This document shows, in pieces, positions 7,987-15,945 of a stretch of 64,000 nt of DNA. The translations under genes and the position numbers were made by a program. The stretch lies in contig CANMUP010000003.1 in NCBI GenBank assembly GCA_947501105.1, positions 186,001 through 250,000 of the forward strand, read 5' to 3'. The stretch's first letter is position 1, and each line of letters opens with the position of its first letter. The notes beneath the pieces were generated by a model. That model had not been told where the DNA came from. It saw only the letters and a program-made list of their open reading frames with translations, and made no database searches. The stretch is from an uncultured Flaviramulus sp. Lineage in GTDB: Bacteria > Bacteroidota > Bacteroidia > Flavobacteriales > Flavobacteriaceae.

Positions 7987-9792
7987 TTATTTAAGAATCG
8001 CATAGTCAGGACTTATTAATGTAAGATAGAGCGCCATTTTTACTCTAAAAAAGATGTAATCAAAATCGCCTCCTAAATCTGTTATACCATCAACTGCCTC
8101 AGTTATAACACGTTTGGTTTCGTCAGATAATTGTCCGCGGGTAAACAACTTATCTAATTGGTTAACAAGAACTTCACTGTCTTTTGCATAATATTTTAAA
8201 GCTTCAAAATCTAAAGGGGTATCTTCTATATCTAAATCCCATGTATTTAATACTGAGTAGTATTGTGGGTAAGTCCATAAATCAACTTCATTAATAAAAG
8301 ATATGCTTGTAGCAGAATTATGTATTTCAAACTCAGGACCTACTAGATTAGCTGCAGTAAACTCTGCATTTGGAACATATTCTGGTAAATAAAAATTAAA
8401 TACATGTGGCGCTGCCAAAGGTGATTGACCAGTAGCTCTGTGAAAATTATATCCAACATTCCAATTTAAACCACTTTTGTTATCAAGGTCAATTTGCCTA
8501 GTTACATTAAAATACCTTACCATAGGCTCAATTAATTTACCACTAGAAGGATTACTTATCCAGCTACAGTTTCTGGCTTCATCATCTAATAAAATAGCTT
8601 TTATAACTGCTTTCATGTCCCCTCTAACACCTTTCGTATTGTTAAATGCTGCACTAACTCTAGAAATATATGAAGGAGAAGGATTAGATTTTACCATTTG
8701 CTGAATTAATCGTATGGAGATAAATGGCGCTATGTTTTGATGGTTAAATAGATTATCTAAAGCATCATCAATGTCTTGCATACCAGACTGTCCACTTGGT
8801 GTCACATAGCCGTTTAACAATTTTTTCACACCTGGTTGATGCCAATCATCATACATTGCCATGGGTACATCTTTTTTTGCCAAATACTGTCCAACTCCAA
8901 ACTTTGGTGTTACTCCCCACGGGTTTTCATTTACTTCAGCAGCTCCAAGACCAGTAAAAACTTTGGCAAATTCTTTTATATCATCATTATCGTAAGTTGG
9001 TATTCTATTGCCATCTCCATCTAATATGTAGCTACCATTTTGGTTTAGTTCGTACAAGCCAATAGTAAATAATTGCATGATTTCTCTAGCAAAATTTTCG
9101 TCTGGATGTATATTTTTATCAGGAAAACTTCTTGGGTTGTTATAATGGCTTAAATAAATACCCATCATAGGGTGCAAAGTCATATCTTTTAAAAGATCTC
9201 TAAAATTTCCGAAGGCATTATCTTTTAAAATATCATAAAAATCACCTAAACCAACACCATAACCTTGAAGGTTAGAATTTCTTGATATAACCATAATTTC
9301 ACTTAACGCTAATGCTACTTTTTGTCGGAGCAAATCCTCGTTACCAATATTACTTTGCCACCATGCGTATTGAAAATGAGGCCAGTATGGGCCTGTGTAG
9401 TCATCTGCATTACCACCATTAGCAACAAATATGGCAAGAGCCTTGTCATAAATATTTTGAGTAAGTTCTCCTATTGATGGTGAGTTAAAATCGAATTGGG
9501 CATCAATCCAATCTTCAAAAGAGTTTTCTGCAACGGTTTTTATATAGTTTAAGTCTGTACCAAAAGTGGCTTGAGCCAAAAATCTTGAAGTTTCTAATAA
9601 TCGGGCGTCTAAACCACTACCATTTATGGTATTATCTGCATTTGCACTTTCTATCCAGTTCGTTCTGTTTTGTTGATTGCTTGATGTAACCGTTATGCCA
9701 TTACTATGACCAGCACCCAAATAATCTCTATATTCTTGAGAAAATAAGCAAATAGGTAAGCCTAAAAAAAATAAGAGGAATAGTTTTTTCAT
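7987..9792 (-). CDS. DUF1800 family exported protein
   Basis: First gene of the DUF1800-DUF1501-T9SS operon. A start two codons further up (9798) would be TTG; the ATG at 9792 gives a clean signal peptide (MKKLFLLFFLGLPICLFSQ) and 601 residues, so I chose it. DUF1800 landmarks are visible: SRFLAQATFGT, LLRQKVALALSEIMV, MTLHPMMGIYLSHYNN and DENFAREIMQLFTIGLYELN. The biochemical function is not known. A TATATTTG -7-like box lies on the minus strand at 9849-9856, without a matching TTG element at the expected distance. Confidence 0.9.
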   Translation of the reverse strand: MKKLFLLFFLGLPICLFSQEYRDYLGAGHSNGITVTSSNQQNRTNWIESANADNTINGSGLDARLLETSRFLAQATFGTDLNYIKTVAENSFEDWIDAQFDFNSPSIGELTQNIYDKALAIFVANGGNADDYTGPYWPHFQYAWWQSNIGNEDLLRQKVALALSEIMVISRNSNLQGYGVGLGDFYDILKDNAFGNFRDLLKDMTLHPMMGIYLSHYNNPRSFPDKNIHPDENFAREIMQLFTIGLYELNQNGSYILDGDGNRIPTYDNDDIKEFAKVFTGLGAAEVNENPWGVTPKFGVGQYLAKKDVPMAMYDDWHQPGVKKLLNGYVTPSGQSGMQDIDDALDNLFNHQNIAPFISIRLIQQMVKSNPSPSYISRVSAAFNNTKGVRGDMKAVIKAILLDDEARNCSWISNPSSGKLIEPMVRYFNVTRQIDLDNKSGLNWNVGYNFHRATGQSPLAAPHVFNFYLPEYVPNAEFTAANLVGPEFEIHNSATSISFINEVDLWTYPQYYSVLNTWDLDIEDTPLDFEALKYYAKDSEVLVNQLDKLFTRGQLSDETKRVITEAVDGITDLGGDFDYIFFRVKMALYLTLISPDYAILK

Positions 9793-9973
9793 AAACAATT
9801 AATAGTTTTGTTTAATAAAGAGGAACTAGATTTGGCCATCAAACCAACCAAATATAACTAAATATCAGACGAATAGCTATATTTTTCGATGAAATGCATT
9901 TTTGTTTTTTTTAGAAAACCTCTTTTATTGATTAATTATTATTTAATTTGAATAATGATTTATTAAGATTCGC

Positions 9974-10468
9974 ATGATAGAAATTAATTCAGCCTACACA
10001 AAGCCAGACTATATATTAATTGAAGAATTAGCCGATGTTATTTGGCGCAAACATTATATTCCTATTACGGGTATTGGTCAAGTAGAGCATATGCTTAAAA
10101 AATATCAATCAGCCGAAGCAATTTCTAAACAAGTAGAAGACGAAGGTTTTGAATATTTTATATTAACATATGATAAAATCCCAGTGGGCTATATTTCTAT
10201 TAGAAAAGATGAGGATAAGTTGTTTTTAAGCAAAATATACGTGCTAAGTGAGTATAGAGGAAAAAAGATAGGCAAAACTGCGATGCAATTTATTGAAGAA
10301 AAGACAAAAGCATATGATTTAAAAACGATTATGCTTACGGTAAACAAAAACAACACAGATTCAATTAAGGCTTACGAGAAGTTAGGCTTTGTTAATGTAT
10401 GTGCTTTGGTTAAAGATATAGGGGATGGTTATGTTATGGATGACTACCAAATGGAGAAAACGTTGTAA
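9974..10468 (+). CDS. GNAT-family N-acetyltransferase
   Basis: A 164-residue single-domain protein. Acetyl-CoA binding motif A is YRGKKIGKTA (residues 94-103, R-x-x-G-x-G/A type). Motif B includes the N-x-x-S...AYEKLGF segment at about 127-139. The substrate is unknown; the N-terminus (IEELADVIWRKHY) resembles small-molecule or ribosomal-protein GNATs of low-GC bacteria. It stands alone, converging with the DUF4268 gene 16 bp away. Confidence 0.9.
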   Translation: MIEINSAYTKPDYILIEELADVIWRKHYIPITGIGQVEHMLKKYQSAEAISKQVEDEGFEYFILTYDKIPVGYISIRKDEDKLFLSKIYVLSEYRGKKIGKTAMQFIEEKTKAYDLKTIMLTVNKNNTDSIKAYEKLGFVNVCALVKDIGDGYVMDDYQMEKTL

Positions 10469-10484
10469 TGCGTTTGCAATAACG

Positions 10485-10913
10485 TTACCCTTCAATGACA
10501 TCCTTATAGTCCTCAAAAAATGCTTCAAACAAATTCATCTTTTCATTGAAAAACTCCATCACATCCCGCCATGTGTTTTTGTTATGAATAGACACTTTTT
10601 GTTCTAAAGGCACGTAAACTCTTGAAATTTCTTTGTAGTTTTCTAATAAATATTCTTCATCAAAAATGGCATCAGGTAAAAATTCATCTAACAAAATCGA
10701 TTTTAAAGCTTGTAGTTTTTCCCAGTATTTAATCCGGTTTTCTAAATCATCTTCAATATCTAAAGCAATTAAAGCAGTTTTAGTATCAAAATGAAATTTA
10801 AATGATAAACCTTTCATTTTGGTATTATACAATATCCACTTCCGTGGAAACGATTTCCCAAAACTGATCCAGAACTCTTGTCTGAGTAAACGACTTTCTT
10901 CTTTTGAAAACAC
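10485..10913 (-). CDS. DUF4268 domain-containing protein
   Basis: A 142-residue cytoplasmic protein beginning with a GTG codon. The N-terminal FSKEESRLLRQEFWISFGK segment is the typical start of DUF4268 proteins, which supports the GTG choice over any later ATG. Conserved features include the charged LDIEDDLENRIKYWEKLQALK helix and the aromatic C-terminal half. The family has a nuclease-like fold in larger proteins, but this short form has no obvious catalytic motif. Function unknown. Confidence 0.85.
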   Translation of the reverse strand: MFSKEESRLLRQEFWISFGKSFPRKWILYNTKMKGLSFKFHFDTKTALIALDIEDDLENRIKYWEKLQALKSILLDEFLPDAIFDEEYLLENYKEISRVYVPLEQKVSIHNKNTWRDVMEFFNEKMNLFEAFFEDYKDVIEG

Positions 10914-10959
10914 TTAAAATATTGTTTTTTATCATTTCTGCCTTAGCAGAAAAGCCAGA

Positions 10960-11634
10960 TTATATCATATATGCAATACCAACACCCAAAATAATGGCAA
11001 TAAATTTTGATAGATTAAACTTATGTCCTTCACCACTTTCAAATAAAATAGTGGTAGAAATATGAAAAAATATCCCAATAACAATAGCATTAATTATGTG
11101 TGCATAGCCAGCAATAGATTCCCACGTGTTCGAAATAAAAGTTCCTAAAGGTGTCATCGCTGTAAAAACTAATAAAAATGCAATGATTTGTAGTTTGCTA
11201 TAATTAGACTGAAATAAAAACATACTTACTAAAGCTGCAATTGGTATTTTATGCACCAAAACACCATATATCATATCATTATGCTCATGTATTGGAAAAC
11301 CTTCTAAAAAGCTATGAATACATAAACTAACAAATAGCAACCACGGAAAATTTGTTTCATCTTTATGTATATGCACATGTCCATGTTCAGCACCTTTCGA
11401 GAATAATTCCAAAACAATTTGCAACACAATACCGCACATAATATACAAACCAGTAAGTTTTGCATCTAAATGATTGTAAACTTCTGGAAGTAATTCAAAA
11501 AGTGTTAAAGCCAATAAAAAGGCGCCACTAAAAGAGAGTAGGAGCTTGGTGTTCCAAGTTTTTTTATTTTTAGTCGCGATAGCGATAATAACACCTAAAA
11601 TAACGGCGTATACAGGAAATAAAAATTTATTCAT
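10960..11634 (-). CDS. ZIP-family divalent metal transporter
   Basis: This 224-residue protein has about eight membrane helices. A histidine-rich cytoplasmic loop (H84, H86, H88, H90) precedes the transport helices. The metal-binding helix IV carries CIHSFLEGFPI (H107, E111) and helix V VHKIPIAAL (H128), the core ZIP signatures. By family it imports Zn2+ or related divalent cations down a gradient. It lies 46 bp from the DUF4268 gene on the same strand. Confidence 0.9.
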   Translation of the reverse strand: MNKFLFPVYAVILGVIIAIATKNKKTWNTKLLLSFSGAFLLALTLFELLPEVYNHLDAKLTGLYIMCGIVLQIVLELFSKGAEHGHVHIHKDETNFPWLLFVSLCIHSFLEGFPIHEHNDMIYGVLVHKIPIAALVSMFLFQSNYSKLQIIAFLLVFTAMTPLGTFISNTWESIAGYAHIINAIVIGIFFHISTTILFESGEGHKFNLSKFIAIILGVGIAYMI

Positions 11635-11654
11635 TCAAAAAAATAATAACCCAC

Positions 11655-11760
11655 AACAGTGAGTGTAATTAATTGTTTATACATCCCGATTGTAAATCGG
11701 TAAACTCAAATTTATACTTTACTAAAACAATCATCTAGAACAGTGAGCATAATTAAATGT
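11655..11760. repeat. Pair of 22-bp imperfect direct repeats with small palindromes between
   Basis: Units at 11655-11676 and 11739-11760 match at 19 of 22 bases (core AACAGTGAG..TAATTAA.TGT), 84 bp apart start to start. Between them is CCGAT-TGTAA-ATCGG, and just after the second unit GTCGA-TTA-TCGAC. The cluster fills the space between the ZIP start and the methyltransferase stop. Protein-binding sites for the ZIP gene or a decayed dispersed repeat are both possible. Confidence 0.5.
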
Positions 11761-11771
11761 CGATTATCGAC

Positions 11772-12506
11772 TTATTTGAAAATCATTACTAAACGTTCAG
11801 ATGTTTTCGCATTAAATTTATGCAATTTATAGTCGCCAAAAACATCTAGTAAATGCACATTGGCTTCTTCAAACATAGCTACAAAATCTTTTAAAGCAAA
11901 TGCCCTAACACGCTCTTGAAAATTATAATCGTTACCATCAGCAGTAAACGATATATCTTTTACAATATAACCATCTTCCACATAACGCTTTAAATTAAAG
12001 GTAATATCATCAACCGTTTTAACTTCTTCGGGAACTAAATTATCAATAACAAACTCACTATTCATAAAATCAATCACCCCAAAACCAAAATCATTTAAAT
12101 TTTCCTTAATCGCTCTAATGGTGTTTAGGTTGTCTTCATCTTTGTCAAAATATCCAAAACTGGTAAACAAATTAAAAACCGCATCAAATTGCTTATTGTA
12201 AGGTTTACACATGTTATGTACCTCAAAACGCAAGCAGTTATTTTCAAACTGTTTAGCAAAATTAATACTATTTTCACTTAAATCAACACCTGTAACATCG
12301 TAGCCAATTTTGTTTAAATACCTTGCATGTCGCCCTTTACCACAGGCTAAGTCTAAAATGGTGCCACGCTCCGGAATATTTAAATAATTGGTGAGGGTAT
12401 CCATAAACGCATGCGCCTCAGTATCATCCCTATCTTTATATAAAATGTGGTAAAATGGCGTATCAAACCAAGATGTAAACCATTTTGTGGTAGTATTGTT
12501 TGTCAT
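11772..12506 (-). CDS. Class I SAM-dependent methyltransferase
   Basis: I take the ATG at 12506 (244 residues, MTNNTTTKWFTSWFD) rather than an in-frame ATG at 12587. The extra 27 codons would be translated from a dispersed repeat (12515-12597), and the family normally starts near KWFTSWFDTPFYHILYKDRD. Motif I is LDLACGKGRHA (residues 51-61), followed by the acidic strand-2 end VTGVDLS (71-77) and FDAVFNLFTSFGYF. Substrate unknown. It is a Methyltransf_25/11-type enzyme common in Bacteroidota. Confidence 0.88.
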   Translation of the reverse strand: MTNNTTTKWFTSWFDTPFYHILYKDRDDTEAHAFMDTLTNYLNIPERGTILDLACGKGRHARYLNKIGYDVTGVDLSENSINFAKQFENNCLRFEVHNMCKPYNKQFDAVFNLFTSFGYFDKDEDNLNTIRAIKENLNDFGFGVIDFMNSEFVIDNLVPEEVKTVDDITFNLKRYVEDGYIVKDISFTADGNDYNFQERVRAFALKDFVAMFEEANVHLLDVFGDYKLHKFNAKTSERLVMIFK

Positions 12507-12514
12507 ATGTTTTT

Positions 12515-12597
12515 GGGGGTTCCCACGCTTAGGCGTGGTCAGGCTTTCCGCTATATCTTTTTTTATCAAAAAAGGATACCGCATCAATCCTTAACCC
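12515..12597. repeat. Dispersed structured repeat, copy B
   Basis: This 83-bp element sits between the divergent methyltransferase and THUMP genes. It has the same parts in the same order as 4147-4229: a G+C hairpin (CCACGC-TTAG-GCGTGG), the shared box GGCTTTCCGCTA, a second inverted repeat around ATCTTTTTTT/AAAAAAGGAT, and an end CAATCCTTAACCC that parallels CAATCCCTAACGC. Sequence is diverged but the layout is kept, suggesting that structure matters. It is why the longer methyltransferase start was rejected. Confidence 0.55.
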
Positions 12598-12664
12598 ATT
12601 ATCTGCAATTGCTAGTTAATTAAAGCAAAATTACGTTATTTTTGCAATCTATTCGACGTAAAAA

Positions 12665-13828
12665 ATGGAAGAAAATTTCAAGATGGTTGCCAAAACCTTA
12701 TTTGGCTTTGAAGAATTACTATCAAAAGAGCTCACACAACTTGGTGCTCGAGATGTAAAAGCTGGGGTTCGTAATGTGGTTTTTTCTGGAGATAAGGGCT
12801 TTATGTATAAAGCAAATTTAGGCTTGCGAACAGCCGTTAAAATTTTAAAGCCCATCCATACATTTACAGTAAGTAGCGAACAAGATTTATACGATAAAAT
12901 CTATAAAATGTCTTGGGAAAATTATTTAAAACCAACAGGCACCTTAGCGGTAGATGCTACAATACATTCCGATTTGTTTACACATTCGCTTTACATCGCA
13001 CAAAAAACTAAAGATGCTATAGTCGATAAGTTTAGAGACACAACTGGTGAACGACCAAACGTCGATTTAAAGTTTCCAGACTTAAAAATAAATGTGCATA
13101 TCGACAGACGCCAATGTACTATTTCTTTGGATTCTTCAGGAGATTCGTTGCACAAACGTGGTTATAAAATGGCAACTAATATTGCACCTATAAACGAGGT
13201 TTTAGCTGCTGGATTAATTATGTTGTCTGGTTGGGATGGACAAACCGATTTTATGGACCCCATGTGTGGTTCTGGTACCATGCTTATTGAAGCAGCAATG
13301 ATAGCTTGTAACATACCACCAAACTTAATGCGTAAGGAGTTTGCATTTGAACGCTGGCAAGATTGGGATGTAGAATTGTTTGAAAAAATTGAAGAATCTT
13401 TATTGAGTAAAACACGAGATTTTCATCATAAAATAATTGGATATGATAAAGCTCCAAGTGCAGTAACAAAAGCAAAAGACAATGTGAAGAATGCCCAATT
13501 AGAAGATTTTATTGAGGTAAAACATGAAGACTTTTTTAAAACCCAAAAAGGAGGCGACGAAAAATTACATATGGTATTTAACCCACCGTACGGCGAGCGT
13601 TTAAATATTGATATGCAAGAGTTTTATGCAAATATTGGAGATACCCTAAAGCAAAATTACCCTGGTACAGATGCTTGGTTTATTACATCAAACCTTGATG
13701 CACTTAAACATGTTGGATTACGACCATCACGAAAAATACATTTATTTAATGCAAAACTTGAAGCGCGTTTGGTTAAATATGTAATGTACGAAGGGAGTAA
13801 GAAGGGGAAGTATATGAATAATGACTAA
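12665..13828 (+). CDS. THUMP-domain class I SAM-dependent RNA methyltransferase (RlmL N-half/YpsC-like)
   Basis: At 387 residues this is the length of stand-alone rRNA guanine-N2 methyltransferases of the YpsC/RlmL type. The N-terminal ferredoxin-like and THUMP region (about 1-160) includes GFEELLSKEL and LDSSGDSLHKRGYK. The methyltransferase domain has motif I DPMCGSG (198-204) and catalytic motif IV NPPYGE (306-311), diagnostic of N2-guanine or N6-adenine modification. It probably methylates 23S rRNA. A TATTTTTG box at 12637-12644 lies just upstream, though the nearest TTG is 25 bp away. Confidence 0.9.
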   Translation: MEENFKMVAKTLFGFEELLSKELTQLGARDVKAGVRNVVFSGDKGFMYKANLGLRTAVKILKPIHTFTVSSEQDLYDKIYKMSWENYLKPTGTLAVDATIHSDLFTHSLYIAQKTKDAIVDKFRDTTGERPNVDLKFPDLKINVHIDRRQCTISLDSSGDSLHKRGYKMATNIAPINEVLAAGLIMLSGWDGQTDFMDPMCGSGTMLIEAAMIACNIPPNLMRKEFAFERWQDWDVELFEKIEESLLSKTRDFHHKIIGYDKAPSAVTKAKDNVKNAQLEDFIEVKHEDFFKTQKGGDEKLHMVFNPPYGERLNIDMQEFYANIGDTLKQNYPGTDAWFITSNLDALKHVGLRPSRKIHLFNAKLEARLVKYVMYEGSKKGKYMNND

Positions 13829-13840
13829 ATTCTTACTATA

Positions 13841-13919
13841 TGTCATTCCGACAATAGGAGGAATCCTATTATCCTTGTTTTAGTTTTATTATGTGATTTC
13901 TCCTAGCGTCGAAATGACA
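13841..13919. repeat. 79-bp near-perfect inverted repeat between convergent genes
   Basis: Left arm 13841-13865 (TGTCATTCCGAC...) and right arm 13895-13919 (...GTCGAAATGACA) pair at 21 of 25 positions around an A+T-rich loop. It lies between the THUMP methyltransferase and exonuclease stops and could form a strong hairpin in either transcript. The TGTCATTTCGAC...GGAGAAATC type of end recurs across Bacteroidota genomes as I recall, so this is likely a REP/MITE-like dispersed element. Confidence 0.7.
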
Positions 13920-13929
13920 AAATAAACTC

Positions 13930-14442
13930 TTAAAATAAAGGTAAACGCTCATACTGAGCAATTAAAAACAACTTACCACAAGCGCGAGCATCAGACAATG
14001 CATCGTGATGTTTTAAAGCAATATTATGAACTTTACAACATGCATCAAGTTTTGCTGGTTTGTAACCTTTTTTGCGGTAAATCCTAAGCGTACATTCCCA
14101 ACGCTCTTGCATGATTAAATCTGACTGCGGAATGTTATAATCCTTCATCGTTTTTTGTAAAACGGTTCGGTCAAAAGATTCGTTGTGTGCTACGGTTACT
14201 ATGCCAGAAATACGTTTTTTAATCTCAGGGTATACAGCTCTAAAATTTGGGGCAAATCTAGTATCGTCTTCAGTAATACCATGTACTTGTATGTTGTGCC
14301 AATTATAGTCGTTGTTTGGTGGTTGTATTAATGCATGAAATTCGTCAATAATAGCACCATCCTTAAACGTCACAATCCCAACAGAACAAATGTGATGTCC
14401 TTTTGCGGTCTCGAAGTCTATTGCGGCAAACATGGTTGGCAT
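13930..14442 (-). CDS. 3'-5' exonuclease, DnaQ-like (DEDDh) domain
   Basis: A 170-residue single-domain protein. The exonuclease motifs are complete: ExoI AAIDFETA (D9, E11), ExoII around TVAHNESFD (D91) and ExoIII HDALSDA (H146, D151), the DEDDh subclass. Stand-alone proteins of this kind act as proofreading- or repair-type nucleases; it may or may not bind DNA polymerase III. A second ATG at 14433 (MFAAIDFETA) is an equally good start and would shorten the protein by three residues. Confidence 0.9.
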   Translation of the reverse strand: MPTMFAAIDFETAKGHHICSVGIVTFKDGAIIDEFHALIQPPNNDYNWHNIQVHGITEDDTRFAPNFRAVYPEIKKRISGIVTVAHNESFDRTVLQKTMKDYNIPQSDLIMQERWECTLRIYRKKGYKPAKLDACCKVHNIALKHHDALSDARACGKLFLIAQYERLPLF

Positions 14443-14492
14443 GGTTTGGGTTTTGGAGTAAAGTTATAATTTTATGGTTATGATTTAATTTT

Positions 14493-14644
14493 CTATTTCA
14501 ATAATTGATATTTCTTCTTCATCCAAGTTGCTAAATCTAAAGTTGGAATTGTTTTTTCTTTTTCAGTTCTCAATTTTTTTTGCCAATATTAATATATCGT
14601 TCCGTTTCTATCAACGACATCAAATAATCAGCGAGGTTATACTC
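14493..14644 (-). pseudogene. Possible decayed gene remnant with a homopolymer frameshift
   Basis: On the minus strand a stop-bounded stretch reads EYNLADYLMSLIETERYINI and runs into an eight-A tract, after which the frame closes. Adding one A restores a continuous frame through LRTEKEKTIPTLDLATWM to a stop at 14493. The restored peptide has a natural charged composition but no start codon, no recognised family, and only about 50 codons. It could be the tail of a lost gene or chance. Confidence 0.25.
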
Positions 14645-14657
14645 TTATACTAAAAAA

Positions 14658-15386
14658 CTAATTATCTCTTTTATAAAGCGGAATACGATAAGAAATGGTG
14701 TAACTGTAACCTACACCAATGCGACTGCTATCGTAAGTTTTATTAAATCCAGGAATGTATATGTTTTGAAAATTTTCAGGTTCTGTTTCGTTTACTAAAC
14801 CTTTAAGTTGCACATTTAAACCCATGTACAAGTTGTTAAAAATCTCTGCTTTAATTCCTAAAATTATTTCTGCCCAAATTGCTGTTAAACCATCAAATTC
14901 TTGTGGCGTTGTAGAAGAGAATTGCTCGCCCCAATACTGGTTGGTATTGTACACCTCAAAGCTATTTAGGGTATGACTAAAAGTACTAGCTCCAACACGA
15001 AATCCAAAGTAAATCATATTATCCATATCTAGCCAATTTTGATATGAATTATAATCGATACCTCCTTTTAAATAGCTCCCTTTTGTTGTGATGTTTAAAT
15101 AATTGTTCACATCGGTTTTTTCTTCTGTACCAATTTCACCAGCTATGTATAACTTTTTCTTAAGTCGGTAATCGGCAGAAATTTCAAAACCAGAATAATC
15201 ATCGTCAATAGCAGTTCTAATAAGTTTACCAATATCGGCACCAACACGAAGCCCGTATTTTTGTTTAATTTTCAAAGAATCATTTACAGGGTTAGCAATA
15301 CTATCGTTTTGCGCATTTACAGACACACAAAAAAGTAGTAAAAACGTACTACTAATGAAATAAGTTAAAATGTGCTGCTGTCTCAT
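14658..15386 (-). CDS. DUF6048-family outer membrane protein
   Basis: A 242-residue protein with a signal peptide (about 1-25, ending VNAQ). The rest alternates aromatic and small residues in a way typical of a small outer-membrane beta-barrel, ending in YTISYRIPLYKRDN. Segments KYGLRVGADIGKLIRTAID and DYSGFEISADYRLKKKLYIA fit the DUF6048 family as I remember it. Its start overlaps the upstream DUF6452 gene by 35 bp, so the two are translated together. Function unknown. Confidence 0.75.
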   Translation of the reverse strand: MRQQHILTYFISSTFLLLFCVSVNAQNDSIANPVNDSLKIKQKYGLRVGADIGKLIRTAIDDDYSGFEISADYRLKKKLYIAGEIGTEEKTDVNNYLNITTKGSYLKGGIDYNSYQNWLDMDNMIYFGFRVGASTFSHTLNSFEVYNTNQYWGEQFSSTTPQEFDGLTAIWAEIILGIKAEIFNNLYMGLNVQLKGLVNETEPENFQNIYIPGFNKTYDSSRIGVGYSYTISYRIPLYKRDN

Positions 15387-15903
15387 CTTCTACAGATTGT
15401 GGGTTATTAAAAGGTTGTGTTAATTGTATCCAATTATCGCCATCATCTTCAATAATTATCGTTACGTTTTTAAAAATGGTTTTATAGCCACAAGCACGCG
15501 ATACGTATACTTCTTCTCTAGTGTAATTTATAGTAATAATATCTTCATTACCTCCAATAATATCATCAGTTGTATCATCTGGAGTACCATTATCATCATA
15601 AGAATAATCACTATGTAGTTTATACTGTGAAGAATCTGTGTTTGTTTTTAAAGGTAATACGATAGAATCTGTAGATACTATATTAAAGCTGGTTAAAACA
15701 TCGTCAATACCAACGCCTTGTACTCTTAATCCAAACACATTTTTTTTGCTGTCTTGGTTTGATACGTCTGACGTTCTAATAATTGCGCTAGGTGTAGTTG
15801 GTGTACTTTCGGGACACAAATCGTCGCGTTCACAACTTGCAGTAATTCCAATTATCAATAAAATAATTGGCAAAAAAAGGACTTTAAAATACTTCATTTT
15901 CAT
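15352..15903 (-). CDS. DUF6452-family lipoprotein
   Basis: I start at the ATG at 15903 (183 residues); an upstream in-frame TTG at 15912 and a later ATG at 15897 are alternatives. The N-terminus is a lipoprotein signal with the cysteine in GITASC followed by ERDDLCPESTPTTPS, the characteristic start of DUF6452 proteins. The remainder looks like a beta-sandwich (YSYDDNGTPDDTTDD, ITINYTREEVYVSRACGYK). It lies 42 bp downstream of rlmD and overlaps the DUF6048 barrel gene, suggesting an envelope pair that may act together. Confidence 0.75.
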   Translation of the reverse strand: MKMKYFKVLFLPIILLIIGITASCERDDLCPESTPTTPSAIIRTSDVSNQDSKKNVFGLRVQGVGIDDVLTSFNIVSTDSIVLPLKTNTDSSQYKLHSDYSYDDNGTPDDTTDDIIGGNEDIITINYTREEVYVSRACGYKTIFKNVTIIIEDDGDNWIQLTQPFNNPQSVEDETAAHFNLFH

Positions 15904-15945
15904 TTTATACAAATAAACGAATTAACAAATAAACGAATAAACACT

